From NCBI GenBank assembly GCA_036873135.1, contig JAPTYO010000011.1, positions 2,712,298-2,776,297 of the forward strand: 64,000 nt of DNA, in the 5' to 3' direction. This DNA comes from Clarkia xantiana subsp. parviflora (lineage: Eukaryota; Streptophyta; Magnoliopsida; Myrtales; Onagraceae). Under the pieces are notes generated by a model that was not told the DNA's origin, ran no database searches, and saw only the letters and a program-made list of their open reading frames with translations. Below, piece after piece: positions 41,471 to 53,860 of the stretch. Numbering within the stretch: the first letter of the stretch is position 1; the number at the start of each line of letters is the position of its first letter. The position numbers were made by a program, and so were the translations under genes.

Positions 41471-43292
41471 AATAATCGATAGCTACAAGTAAATACTTAC
41501 ATTGACCTTGTGCTTGTGGAAGAGGTCCCACCAAGTCGATGCCCCACTGCGCGAAGGGCCAAGCTCTCTTGATGGATGTCAGATTAGCGGCCGGAGCCAC
41601 GATACTCGGGGCGTACCTCTGGCATGCGTCACAGGATCGGACCAACGCCGTCGCTTCCTTGCTCATCATGGGCCAATAATAGCCCAAGTTTAGCACTTTC
41701 CTCATAATGGATCGGGCCCCTTCATGACAAGCCGCGACCCCTTCGTGCACCTCCTTCAGGATCCGATTGGTGTCGGGTTCTGCCAAACACTTCAAGTACG
41801 GAGTCGAGAACCAGCCCTTCTTGTATAGCTGATTGTCCAGCATCACATAATTAGCCGCGATCCGACGTATCCTGTCGGCTGCTACTTTATCATCGGGGAC
41901 TGCCCCCGTAGTCAGGTACGCGACTCTCGGGGTCATCCAAGTTGGCTCCTTCTTCGATCTTGTCTCATTGGCACACACCTGTGTCAGGTCGATGGTCGAT
42001 AAGATCACCTTCTCTAAGAAGTGCACCTTCCGATTTTCTTCCAAGGGTGCCCCCATGACAAATTTGCTCAAGGCGTCTGCCTCTACGTTTTCCTCCCTCG
42101 GGATTACCTCGATGTCAAAGCTTTTAAAGCTCTCCTTCAGGGCTTGTACCTCGTGTAGATACTTCTTCATTATCGGGCTCCTCGCTTCGTATTGCCCTTG
42201 AACCTGGTTTACGATTAAAGCTGCATCACACTTCACTTTCAAGTGATCGACTCCAGTGCCCTTAGCAATTTTCAGGCCCGTGATAAGAGCCTCATACTCC
42301 GCTTCGTTGTTTGTGGCCTTGAATTTTAAAGCCAAGGCGTATCGGAGTGGCTCACCTCCACCCGGTGGTATCAACAAAAAGCCTGCTCCTGATCCGTCTG
42401 AACTCGAGGAGCCATCCGTGTACATTTCCCAGGTATTTTCCTCGTTTGGCTGTTCTGATTGCTCTGCCCTCTCTGGTTGTTCTTCTGTCGGGACCTCCGT
42501 GGTTGCCCCCTCTACAGGGCCCGCTTCTTCTAGATCGGGGGCTGTAGATTCTGTTATAAAATCCGCCAATGCCTGGCCCTTAATGGCCGTTCTTGGAGCA
42601 AAGTGTATTCGAAACTCACTAAGCTCTACTGCCCACTTCACTAATCTTCCCGACGCATCGGGTCGGTTCAAAAAATGCTTCAAAGGCTGGTTCGTCAGCA
42701 CAATAATCTTGTGTGCGTGGAAATAAGGCCTTAGCTTCCGAGCAGTAATAATCAACGCAAAGAGGTACTTCTCAACGGCGGGATAATTTAATTCAGACTT
42801 GGCAAACGCCTTGCTTACATAATAGACGGGGACTTGATTACCCTCGACAACCTTCACTAACACAGAGCTAATGGCAAATTCAGAAACAACCAAATAAAGA
42901 TAGAGCGGCTCGCCTGGAACCGGTTTCGCCAGCGGCGGGAGGGTGCGAAGGTGCTGCTTGAGTGCTTGGAACGCTTCTTCACACTTGGCGGTCCACTCAA
43001 ATTTCTTGTTGGCCCTCAGGACTTCAAAAAATGGCATTGATCGGTCGCTGGCTTTGGATAAAAAGCGATTCATTGCAGCAAGTCGACCATTCAGCACTTG
43101 TACCTCCCGAAGATTTATCGGAGACTGCATCTCCTCAATCGCCCTCAGCTTCTTGGGATTCACCTCAATTCCTCTCTGGCTCACCATAAAGCCCAAAAAT
43201 TTCCCTGAGTGGACTCCGAAGGCGCATTTCGTCGGGTTTAAACGAACCTGATGAAGTCTCATCCGCTCAAACGCCAGGGTTAGGTTGTGCAC
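41370..43292 (-). pseudogene. Gypsy RNase H, archaeal-type RNase H and integrase N-terminus
   Basis: In order: Ty3-type RNase H (FEWTAKCEEAFQALKQ ... VYYVSKAF), then a second RNase H with YTDGSSS, NEAEYEAL, DAALIVNQV and ENVEADAL (the D-E-D-D set), then the integrase zinc region HEGVAACH...CDACQRY and GIDLVGPL. Dual RNase H is diagnostic of the Tat clade. It is separated from the RT frame by an in-frame TAA at 43305-43307 and loses frame near 41450. Confidence 0.88.
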
Positions 43293-43304
43293 ATGATCCT
43301 CAGC

Positions 43305-44552
43305 TTATCGGGACTTCACCAGCATGTCATCCACGTAAGCTTCCATGGTCTCCCCAAGCATATCTCCGAACAGCTTGTTCACCATCCGCTGGTAGGTTGC
43401 CCCCGCATTGATCAACCCGAAAGGCATGACATCGTAGTGATAGATGTCACTGTCTGCATAGAATGCTGTGTGGGGAGCGTCTTCCTTGGCCATCTTGATC
43501 TGGTTATAGCCTGAATATGCATCCATGAAACTCAACAGCTCATGTCCCGATGTGGCATCTACCAGCTGGTCGATTCTCGGGAGCGGATAACAGTCCTTCG
43601 GGCAAGCTTTATTCAGGTCGCGGAAATCCACGCACATTCGCCATTTCCCGTTAGTCTTCTTCACCAGCACTGGATTAGCAACCCAAGTCTGGAATCGGAG
43701 TTCTTTAATAAACCCAGCGTCGAGCAACCTGCCCACCTCCAGCTGGATCGCGATCTTCTTATCTGTGCCCATCGGACGCCTTTTCTGCGTGATAGGTTTG
43801 ATCGCGGGATCTATCTTCAGTTCGTGTACTATCACATCGGGGCTGATTCCTGGCATATCGCTCGGGGACCAGGCAAACAGCTCCTTGAACTCCTTCAGCA
43901 ACTCAATCAATTCTCGAGCTGTCTTTTCGGTCAAAGCAGACCCGATTTTTACCTTCCTCTGAGGTCCGTCAATCTCGACCTCTTTTAAATCTTCTACGGG
44001 GGCGGGACGCCCAAACTCCTCTCTAGGATCTGTATCTGTCTGGAGGACAGTCATAGCCTCTCGCCTCCTCCTTCGGGTGGCGTTGACATAACATTTTCGG
44101 GAAGCTACCTGGTCACCCTTGACCTCTCCAACTCCGTGGTCGGTCGGGAACTTCATCTTCTGGTGCACTGTCGAGGCAACTGCCATCAGGGGGTTGATGG
44201 TGGTTCTCCCGATAATCGCGTTGTAAGTCCCCGCGGAATCAACTACCACGAACTCCACATTCCTCCTTTCTGATTTCCACCCACTACCAAACTCCACTGG
44301 TAAGGTGATTACTCCTAGCGGATAGGTGGTAGAGCCGGAGAACCCGACCATCGGGAAGTTTGCCTCTTTCAGATCTTTCTTTGTCTTTCCCATGGCTTCC
44401 AGCGCATCCATGAAGAGAATATCGGAGGAGCTCCCTCCATCGATCAGAATTCGCTTCATCTCGTACCCGTCTACATCTAAGGTCACAACCAAGGCGTCAT
44501 CGTGCGGAGTCTCCACGCCTATGAGATCCTCCGACGAAAAGGAGATCACCAT
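43305..44552 (-). pseudogene. Gypsy protease and reverse transcriptase
   Basis: The protease active site is ILIDGGSSSDIL (D-G-G in place of the usual D-T/S-G). The RT blocks are WRMCVDFRDLNKACPKD, FMDAYSGYNQI, MPFGLINAGATYQR and the catalytic YVDDMLVKS. An in-frame TAG (44553-44555) separates it from the upstream gag reading frame. A TAA follows YVDDMLVKSR. Confidence 0.9.
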
Positions 44553-46309
44553 CTATTCTTTCAGAGTCCAGGATCGGGACCTTTTACCCAGCACCACAGC
44601 AGTAGGAATTCTAGAGGCGTAAACCTCCCGGGAGGACGAGGTATCACCTCCAGCAGCAAATCCTCCGTGAATCACATTGATGGTGCCTCGTCGTTCTTTG
44701 CGGACACCGGACGGCTCCGGGTCGGACCTCTTCTTCTTTGGGGACCGATCGCGGGATCGAGAACGAGACCGCGATCGGGATCGAGAGCGGGATCGACACC
44801 GTTTATCCCCGACGAACTCCTTGAGTTTTCCTTTCTGGATCAGCTTTTCGATCTCCTTCTTCAGCTCCCGACAATGGTTGGTGTCGTGACCATTTGCGCA
44901 GTGAAACCGGCAGTAGCGATCCGTGCGGGATCCCAAGAATTCTCCATCCTTCTTTGGGGGGTATCTGGAGATACCTTGTCGTTCCATGACCGTCAATACC
45001 TCCGCCATGGAGCAGTTGAGAGGAATGTCGAGATCCTCCTGCTTGTCCTTTCTTGAAGGACGCCTATCGTCCCTCCGATCAGAGCGGCCTCGATTCCGAC
45101 TACTTTCGGGTTTACCCTTTGACAACGATCGTCGAAAGGTTTAACCGACTGCTTCCCTTTGTTCGACTTTGGGGGCTCCAGCTCTCCCGCGGCTATCTTC
45201 GACTCCTGGACATCGATTTGCCGTTTCACCCTTTTCTGTAGTGTCTCCATATTCCACACAGCCTTTTCAGCCACGCTATGCATTAGGTCGGAACCATAGG
45301 GGGCCGTTAAGTTCCGGATGAAGGTGCGGATGGTTTCTCCTTCCGAGATCTCCTCGTCAATCTCCGCCACACTGGCAGTGTATCGCTGGTAATAGTGCGC
45401 CAGCGATTCGTCGGGCCTCTGTACCACCTGGGTCAGGGACCTTACACTCTTCAGCAAACGTCTTCGACCCTGGTACTGCTGAATGAACCGGTCGTGCATA
45501 TCTGCCCAGCAAGTGAAGCAGCCTGGGGGCAGACTAAAGAACCACGTCAGGGCTCTTTCTCCAAGCGTGTTCGGGAACAGCGTACACACTATGTCTTCAT
45601 TCAGGGCTCTTCCCAGACATGCCATGAGGTGCTTCTGGACATGACGAACTGGATCTCCTTCACCATCATACTCCTTTATCGTGGGGATACCTAGCCCTGG
45701 CGGGGCTAGGGTGTCTATGAGTCGGGGAACGAAGGGATGAGTAGATCGATCCCTCAGCTCCGACACCAGCGGCTTCTGCTCTCCCATGCAGATGTTCACG
45801 ATCTTTACCACCTGATCGGGGGTGATGGGACCATTCAGGGGAATGGTCCTGTGCTGTACTGGTCCTGGCCCATCAACCACGAATCTCTCTGGCTGAATGG
45901 ACACCCTACTCCTGTCCTGACCTCGGGGCGGAGCCTCCTGTACGTTCCGAACCTCTGTTGGTGGGGGCACTTCTTCTAACGGGGGCATCTCCTCCTGTCT
46001 CCTTGCAGCCTCTCTTCGATCCAAGAGAGCCTCCACGGCTGCCAAAAACATAGGCATGGCTTCTGCCACAGCCCTTGTCAGGTCCGCAGCTGGGGAAGCC
46101 TCCTGCCCCCCATTGCCCTGGTGCTGAGCAGCAATCTCTTCGGGACCTTCATTATGCCCCCCTGTCTGGGAGAGCTCATCCGGGGGATGGTTCTGGTTTT
46201 CCTCCTGTTCTGGTAGTGAATTCAGAGTTGTTGCAGCGGGGTGGCGAGAACCACAAGATTGTCCTTGCCTTTTTTGCTTGCCAGCCGCCATCGAACGAGT
46301 AGAAGGCAT
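44553..46309 (-). pseudogene. Gypsy gag (two overlapping frames)
   Basis: Start taken at the Met at 46309 (MPSTRSMAAGK), because the primer site lies at 46346-46328, just upstream. It contains the gag core (FPNTLGERALTWFFSLPPG, FIQQYQGRR). The frame shifts between 45125 and 44993 into the nucleocapsid part, with CRFHCANGHDTNHC zinc-knuckle-like spacing and an Arg-Ser dipeptide run (about 44740-44810). It encodes the particle shell and RNA-binding protein. Confidence 0.85.
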
Positions 46310-46346
46310 ATCAGCTTTTTGTTTGACTTCCCACAGACGGCGCCAA

Positions 46347-47059
46347 TGTTGGATCACGGTGGAACTCCGGTACGGACTTTGACGGCGATCCTAGCTCCTT
46401 CGCTCCACGCAATCCTGCAAGAGGGGATAGACCGGGCGGTGACCCAGAATCCCTCTCCGATGCTTAAATGAGTGTCTCGTACGGACTGGCAAGCAATAAT
46501 CTCAAGTAATGTAATTCAACGTCAGTCATCTGAGGTGACCTCTTGCCCTTTTATAGGTGAAGAGATGCCTCAGTTACCTGGTGAACCGTTGGGGGTGGTT
46601 AGCCCGTATCCCGCGCATCTCGGGTGTGATCCTGCCTATCTAGGCCATGATCTTGCTTATCTCGGCCACGCCCCGCGTATCTCGGCCACGCTCCGTGTAT
46701 CTTAACCACGTTCCGCGTATCTCGGCCACGCCCCGCGTATCCCGGCCTTATCCTCTGATAACGAGTCCGACTAACATCGAGGACTCCAGAGTTATCTCGT
46801 TGTGTCACCGCTCGGGGCCCCTCGTCATCGTGACAGGGCCTATTGTTCTCAGGGATTCATCATCGAGGCCTACTCAAAGGCACTTCGTCGGGAGCATTCA
46901 GCTCGCTGGTCAGGTCCGACTCTGTCGGGACCTCTCATCCTCGGGTTCCCTTCGTCGGGACCCTTTGTCTGGGCCGTCTTGGCCTTCGTTTAGGGCCCAC
47001 CGGGCCTGTTGCCGTTTTCTCACCGTTAAAGGGCCTAACGGCTGTACTTGAACCCATCA
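46347..47059 (-). repeat. Gypsy LTR (5' LTR with respect to the minus-strand element)
   Basis: 713 bp; TG...CA ends, next to the TTGGCGCC primer site. The sense-strand promoter should lie here. Confidence 0.93.
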
Positions 47060-47064
47060 ATTGA

Positions 47065-47865
47065 CACATGGATCACTCAATCGATCCAAACCAACCGAAC
47101 TGACCCAATCCGGCTGATCCAAACCAGCCGGAATGACACGGTCTAACTGGGCATACCAACCAATCGAACTGGCCAGTCCGATTGAACTGAATCAGTCAGA
47201 CAGGCCCAGTCTGACTGATCTGGACTCAGTCCGATTGGCCCAACCAGCCAGTTTGACTGATCTGGACCAATCAGATAGATTCCGGATAAACTCGGACCTG
47301 CCAGTCCGACCGACCCGGACTAACCTAATCCAATTGGTCCGGACCAACCAATTAAATGGGCCTAGCCTAATATAATCCTACACCAGATTAACATAATCCC
47401 CAAATGCCAAACATAACCCGGTTTACCTAATTACATATCGGGATAGGATAAGTCTATCCCAATTTAAATCCTATCCGTGATTAAGAAACATAACTCCCTC
47501 ATTAATAAGTTTGATCCCTCTATCTCGAAGAAATATATTTGTCCCTTTATCTCTCTATTCTAGAACTAACTTAGGCATGCGTGTGGGTTTACCGGGACAC
47601 CCCCTGTCTACACCTTAAATGAATTTTTGTTTGCAGCAAAGATATGCTCGATTCTGCATCAGATTAGTTGTCCTCTCTGTTCCACTCTATTCATTTCTTT
47701 GGGGAAGGAATAGTTGAGGCCTTTATTGAAGAACTTCCTAAGTTTAGGCTAAAAGTTGTCGACCGATTACTGTGAATGTCTGAACTGCTTAAAAGAACTC
47801 TACGAAGCAAATGAGGTCAGTCTATATCTCTCTCGTCTCTTTAACTTCGGGTGACATAATAATAA
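47065..47865. other. Repeat-like spacer with a possible decayed exon
   Basis: Positions 47070-47360 are built of degenerate CCAACCGAACTG/CAGTCCGATTGG words, a decayed tandem array. Near 47707-47820 short coding-like stretches (FIEELPKFRLKVVD) are broken by a frameshift and lead to a GAG|GTCAGT donor-like site. Not identifiable. Confidence 0.35.
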
Positions 47866-47909
47866 GGGTTAACAGGTCTTTTGGTCCATGATGTTTGATA
47901 ACTGAGGCA
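47866..47909. mobile_element. Solo end of the foldback Mutator-like family
   Basis: GGGTTAACAGGTCTTTTGG and CATGATGTTTGATAAC match the left end of the element at 25365. The rest is missing. Confidence 0.65.
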
Positions 47910-48483
47910 TGCAGGTGCATGCTCTCATATGTGCACGCAACTTCCATAAGCTGATTCGTTAAACAAAAGGTTGAAGAAAGCTTCTGAACTTAAAATATAT
48001 AAATTGAACACATAATCACAAATTTCAATATCGGATGTTCATAGAAACTTTGCTAATGCACTGCATGTTTGTCCAATAATATCCAATTAATGTTCCTTTT
48101 TTTCATATAGAAAATAGTACCTTGAAATAATTGATTAACAAATCATCTACGCTTTCATATATAATTCTACAAAGACACTGGATATGTAAGTTTAAGGAGA
48201 TGGGGAAGATATATAGTAAATAGCAAAGGCGTCTGCTATTTATCATTTTATTGAGTTAGGTGCCTTTTTAAATTTATTAACTCAAAGACAACAAACTAGG
48301 CTCATTGCCTTCCAACAATTTTTGTTAGATAAAATTGCATGTCTTTTTTCCAGCATTAATTTCATGCTTTCAGTTTGAGCTTCTACATTTTATTTTATTG
48401 ATTAGTTACTTTCAAATATTGACAACATGTTTGCTTCAAATTTGCTTTATCTGCGAGTTGGCTAATCAAAATTCTATTTTACA

Positions 48484-49000
48484 GATGGACAAAGCTACAA
48501 CTGTTGGAGATGCCTTCGTAATAAATGAACTAGAGAGCAAGGGAAAACCCCCTCCAAAATGATATAAAAAAATGGAGAAACACGACCCTAAGGTGCTAGG
48601 CAGACTTGAAGTTTCCAATGTCCCATGAATTCAGTGAATTCAAGGAGCTGCTGCACATGATGCAACTGATAGTATAATTTCTTCCATTTTGGAGCCGAAT
48701 CAACAAGGTAATCTTGGTGAAATATACTTCAAGTGATGTGTTTCTTTAGTTAGGAAGCCAACTGTTGCCCAGGTTTTGATCCAAAAGTGGCAGAATGAGT
48801 GGTCTGGGATGGGTCTCCCTCTTAACGTTGAGGAACTTACTGGTTTTGGTACTTTTTGAATCCAATCCACATATTTAGATTGTAGTTTTAGAGGGTCTTC
48901 ACTACTTGGAGTATTTAGGCTTGCTGCAATGTCTTTCAAAAATCCTTAGGGATCCAGCAGAAAAGGAAGATAAAAGAAAAAATATATCATAGTATGTGGG
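48484..49000 (+). pseudogene. Decayed unidentified gene fragment
   Basis: Several short coding-like stretches lie in different plus frames: MDKATTVGDAFVINELESKG, MEKHDPKVLGRLEVSN, GAAAHDATDSIISSILEP, RKPTVAQVLIQKWQNEWSG. They are separated by stops and frame changes, with an acceptor-like TTTACAG before the first. The minus strand over 48700-48939 is also open for 79 codons, so strand is not secure. I do not recognise the family. Confidence 0.35.
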
Positions 49001-49009
49001 TGTTTTTTA

Positions 49010-50966
49010 ATTGTCTAACTGTTGACATGTATACAAAGTTGTGTCAAAACCATGATTTCCTTTTGGCGAGGCGGCAAGGATTACTTAGATCAAGGGGCTT
49101 AGTATGGATTATGACAGTGAAATTAGGGCTTAAAAGATTGGACTTGAAAACGGTTTGCTCAACTGAAAGCTAGATCGACGAAAAGTTTTATGGATGTTTG
49201 TTTTAAATTAATATGTCTCAATACATTTTTTTTATGGATTATTGCCATTAAGTTCACTAAATTATGATGGGTATCGTGATGATATGGATTAAATCGACGT
49301 TGATGTATCAGCAGTATTGTATGAACATACAAGATGAATTTTCTACCCTACGAATAGACGTTGACGTATCAACATTATTGCATCAGTAGGTAAACCTTGT
49401 GACGATGTGCACGTTTGTGTTCTAGCTGAATTTTCAATATTGTGTTGTGAGGATGTGTACGTTTGTGTTCTAGCTGACTTTTCAATATTGTGTTTTATTT
49501 TGAGCGTTTTAATGGTGTTTTAACTGATACTCCAGCATGTGTGCCCTTCTTAATTATATATATTCTTCATTTCAATTAATTTAATTAACATAACTTAAAA
49601 TATTTTATTGATTTTTGCAGCTGCTCTACCACTGGCAACATCAACTCGTGAATGGATTATCAATCTTGATCTTTGTTATTGTATATTACTTCATATATTA
49701 CTTTTCATATCTGCATTTTGGATCTCGATTAAATTGTTCTACTCTTTTAGATCTTATTTTAGTGTGTTCTTTAAACGGAGGTGTATGCATTTTTATCTAA
49801 AATTTAACATTTATGTCTCAGAAAATTGATTCCATTACATTTAAATAAATGGTCATTTGTTCTATAATTTCTAAAATTGATTGCTCATAATGGTCCTCTA
49901 ATTTATCAAAATACAAAAATGACCGTCGCGCGTGCAACGCATGCGCTGATAATCTAGTACTATTTAAATTTTCTACCAAAAATGCTTAATTGCGAAAAAA
50001 ATGCTTCTTTTTATCAGAGAAATTAGTGAAAATTTGTTTATATTAAAAGCTTAAGATATGCAGAAACAACACATTGGTGCAATCTTAGTCTCCCTCCATT
50101 TCCTGATTGACCTTTATTCTGTATATTGACAATTGTTTCCTTAACTTGATGATTAATGTGTTCTTTTTTTTCCATATAGGAACAATATTGAATTCGAAGT
50201 GGCCATAGTTCAGTAACTTTCATTCTGTGTAGGGATAAAGACAAGCTTGCTTTAGTCATAACAAGATTTGGCTTTTAATTGTAAGTTTCATATGCATTTT
50301 TTTGCATTATGTATCCTTCTAGACCAATGTTTCTAAATTTATCAACATTTCTTTTGGAAATATTCATGAGAAAATTAATGCTGGATTCGTCATTCAAGCA
50401 TTACTAATAACATGTACGGTTCATTTTGTCAAATTTTTCTTCAGATGTTTCTTGTTTCAAATAATTGTTATTTTGCTCTGAGGCTGCTTCTTTGATGCTT
50501 GAGAAATTATGACTTCTGCACATAACCCCTCCAGACTATAAGGTCTGTTGATCTTTTTTTTTTTTAAAAAAAAAAGATAATATTTATAGAAGCATTTTTA
50601 TTTTTCACAATTCTTTGCTATAGATCTAATGTCTAGAATCTGGAAGTTATTAAGTGATTGATCATGATGGCACTACATGCTTCTTAGCTTTATAATTTTG
50701 CCATATGATGCAAGAGGCTATCAAAGAAAAAGTATGGACGAATCATTACCAGAAAGTCAGCCTCTTATTTATAGGTTATTTGTGGATCTATGCCTTTTTT
50801 TTACTTAATAAGTTGTTGCTACTTTATTGAAGCCTTGATATTGTCTTGCTACTATTTATGTGCTTATTTTGATTCTGTTGACTGGGCACCGGGAAAGGTA
50901 CATAACTATACCAGGTAGTTTTTATTGTCATATACAGATCATGTATATATAATTTAATGTATAACA
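49010..50966. other. AT-rich non-coding DNA with one Helitron-like end
   Basis: The direct repeat GTGTACGTTTGTGTTCTAGCTGA.TTTTCAATATTGTGTT occurs twice at about 49410-49490. Otherwise long introns or intergenic DNA without frames. See 49928-49957 for the Helitron-like end. Confidence 0.4.
49928..49957 (+). mobile_element. Helitron-like 3' terminus
   Basis: A GCGCGTGC/GCATGCGC hairpin is followed by TGATAAT and CTAG (49954-49957). The flank TACTATTTAAATTTTCTACC is shared with the end at 56539, so the repeated unit extends past CTAG. Confidence 0.55.
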
Positions 50967-51814
50967 TGTTAAATATAGAAATTTTGTATATTCTGTATAA
51001 TTATTATTTTCCATTCCTAGTTACTTTCCTAGTTTAGCTATTTACCAAATTTAGCTTGATTGTATCATTATATATTGTAAACTTTGTTTAGTGAATAATA
51101 TATGGAATTTACCAATATTTTCATGGTATCAGAGCGGGTTTTCTACTGTTACCTGTATCCACCTCTGAAATAAGTTTCAGTCTCTCCTGTCACGTGTGGC
51201 CATCACCGACGTTATTTTCGAGACTCCGACCACTTGTTCCGACTTCGGCCGTCTCTGCCTGTTCTGACGCCGGCCGTCTATGCCCGTTCCGACGCCGGTC
51301 ATCTCTGTGCCGGACATCTCTGTGCTCTCTACCGCTGAAATCACCCACCTCCGACTGCTCTCTCGCTGCCGCTGTCATCTGGTCCTGATGCTGCTGCTGT
51401 AGGTAGATTCCCCCGTGACTGCGCCCCTCCACCCTGTGATTGCCGGAATCTGTCTGGTTTCCTCTGCTGTGACTGCGCCCGTCCGCTGCTCTGTAACTTT
51501 ATCTACGGTAACTGACTGTATCACGCCTCTTTTTTTGCAATTCTGTGATCCAAATTAGGGATTTGATCTGCCGGTTCAATATTTGACTGGTCTGGTTCGA
51601 AATTTGCCTGGTTCAATATATTAATCCAGTTCGGTTCGATATTACTGCTGGTTCGGTTCAGTTTTAATGCTGGTTCGGTTTTGCTGGTTTGGTCTGACTG
51701 ATGGTCTGGTTCTGGTGCTGCTGTTGTCTCTGATCCGTGTCTAATCCGTTTGTACTGATGTTCGTGTCTGATCCGTTTCTAAACGGTGTCTGCTGCTGCT
51801 GTTTCTGATCTGGT

Positions 51815-51905
51815 TCTGGTGGCTGTTCCGTTTCTGATCTGTTTCTGGTGGCTGTTCCGTTTCTGATCTGTTTCTGGTGGCTGTTCCGTTTCTGATCCGT
51901 TTCAA
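51815..51905 (+). repeat. ~29-bp tandem repeat inside the copia element
   Basis: GGTGGCTGTTCCGTTTCTGATC occurs three times in a row (about 51829, 51858, 51887; key words GGCTGTTCCG and TTTCTGATC). It lies in the leader before the gag-like ATG at 51926. Confidence 0.75.
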
Positions 51906-52055
51906 AGTTACTGTTATTTGTTATTTATGGAGAACCCATTATTGGTGGCCAAATCTTACATGGGTAAGAGCACAAGTCAAATGATTGTCAATCAATCAGT
52001 CAGCAACCACACTGATGCAGATGAAGTTGCTACGATTGTTCAGCGACTTACGTAG

Positions 52056-53860
52056 TTGTGCTTCCCCCGTGTTAATATGACACCTCAGCTGCAAACTCCA
52101 AAGGCTATTATTGGCCCCTCAGCTGAACGAAAGAACATACACATACTTGAGGTGGCTCGCACTATGATGATACATGGCCATGTCCCTCATCGTTTTTGGG
52201 CTGATGCAGTTCTAACTGCATGTTATCTGATCAATCGTATGTCATCATCTGTTCTTTATGGTGCAATACCTTATAATGTCCTATTTCCGTCTGCACCTTT
52301 GTTCCCGGTTTCACCAAAAATCTTTGGTTGTACTTGTTATGTGTACGACAATCGTCCAGGCCGTACAAAACTTGATCCAAAGTCTGTTCGTTGTAATTTT
52401 GTTGGCTATTCTGGAACTCAGAAAGGTTATCGGTGTTATAGTCCCACTCTTAGGAGATACTTTATCTCATCTGATGTGGTTTTTATGGAGTCTGTACCGT
52501 TTTTTCTTAAATCTGAACCAAACGTGTCCAAAAATTCTCAACCTATCATGAATGTTCTAATATATCCTGAAGTTCAAGTCCACTCTTCTTCATTCGAGAC
52601 TGATAATGCACCTTCTAAGCCTCCTATTACTCAGGTATATACTCGAAGGGATAAGTCTCTTCCTAATAATACTAACTCTGTTCAGACCATGCAGGACCAT
52701 GAGACTCGTGCATCCCCTGTTCCAAACATTGAACCCCCATCTGAATCTCCATCATCTCCTACACAACCAGTTGATCCTGCACTAACTCCCATAAATGAAT
52801 CTACCCCTGATGTTGATCTTCCCATTGCCCTTCGAAAAGGCTCCCGTCATTGCCCCAGTACCAGATATCCCCTAGATAGCTTCTGTTCATATGCATCCCT
52901 ATCTACAGATCACCGTGCATTTAAAACCAATCTTGACAGTTACTCTGTTCCTAGAAATGTGATAGAAGCCCTTGTCAATCCAGGGTGGTTTAATGCTATG
53001 CAGGAGGAAATGTCAGCTCTTTGGAAAAATCAGACATGGGATCTATGTCCTCTTCCTCCTGGCAAAAAGGCAGTCGGTTGTAAATGGGTCTTCACGATAA
53101 AGGTTCATCATGTGGGTCACTACATCGACTCAAGGCCCGCTTGGTTGCGAAGGGATATTCTCAAAAATATGGAATTGATTATGATGAGACATTTTCTCCG
53201 GTTGCTAAGATGGCGTCTGTTCGCATCTGTCTCTCTCTGGCGGCCATCCGTCACTGGGCACTGCATCAACTGGATGTCAAGAATGCATTTCTCAATGGCA
53301 TTCTTGAGGAGGAGGTGTACATGACTCAGCCACCTGGATTTGTTGTTCAGGAGGAGTCTTCCAATGTCTGCCGTCTGCGCAAGTCCCTATATGGTCTGAA
53401 GCAATCCCCCCGAGCTTGGTTTGGACGGTTCTCACACGTACTTAATCAATTTGGCATGACTAGGAGTGCTAATGATCATTCAGTTTTCTACAGGCACTTA
53501 AAGGAGAAGACCATCATTCTAGTTGTGTATGTTGATGATCTGATCATTACCGGTGACGATGACGAAGGGATCTCGGCATTAAAGAAGTTCTTGAGTGCGC
53601 AATTTCAGATAACAGACCTTGGTAAGCTCAAGTACTTTCTTGGGATCGAGGTATCACGATCTCCTGGGAAGATACTTATTTGTCAGAGGAAGTATGTCCT
53701 TGATATGCTATCTGCGTGTGGGTTACTTGGGTGCAAGCCTGTTGACTCACCTATGGTTCCTGAGACCAAGCTCCGGCCTGATGAGGGGGAACCTCTACAT
53801 GCGAGCTCATTTGGACGAAACTCTTACTCAGCGAACTGGGTATTCATCATAACGGTCTAA
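52056..53860 (+). pseudogene. Copia integrase C-terminus and reverse transcriptase
   Basis: Frame 1 (to about 53105) has integrase end words FWADAVLTACYLINRM, GCTCYVYD and KCNFVGYS-like (here VRCNFVGYSGTQKGY), then the RT start GCKWVFTIK. A frameshift near 53100-53130 moves RT into the next frame: ARLVAKGYSQKYGIDY, DVKNAFLNGILEEEVYM, LYGLKQSPRAW and catalytic YVDDLIITG. A further break at about 53820 leads to RNase H remains (HCDNQSAMHIAKN, ERTKHIEVDCHF). Non-functional. Confidence 0.9.

Larger units (their letters stand above)
36112..47059 (-). mobile_element. Complete Ty3/gypsy retrotransposon, Tat-type, with antisense extra gene
   Basis: Paired LTRs (36112-36825 and 46347-47059) begin TGTTGGATC and end CCCATCA. 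They are flanked by a perfect ATTGA duplication (36107-36111, 47060-47064). The sense strand is minus: primer site TTGGCGCCGTCTGTGGGAA beside the right LTR (46346 down), and polypurine tract TTGGGGGCAAA beside the left LTR (36826-36836). The coding order gag, protease, RT, RNase H, a second archaeal-type RNase H, then integrase marks the Tat lineage. The LTRs differ at only about a dozen positions by eye, so insertion is recent. Several stops and frameshifts make this copy unlikely to be autonomous. Confidence 0.93.

Noticed and set aside
41502..44622. Plus-strand frames across the gypsy pol region
   Set aside because: They are shadows of the minus-strand pol, with no independent domain.
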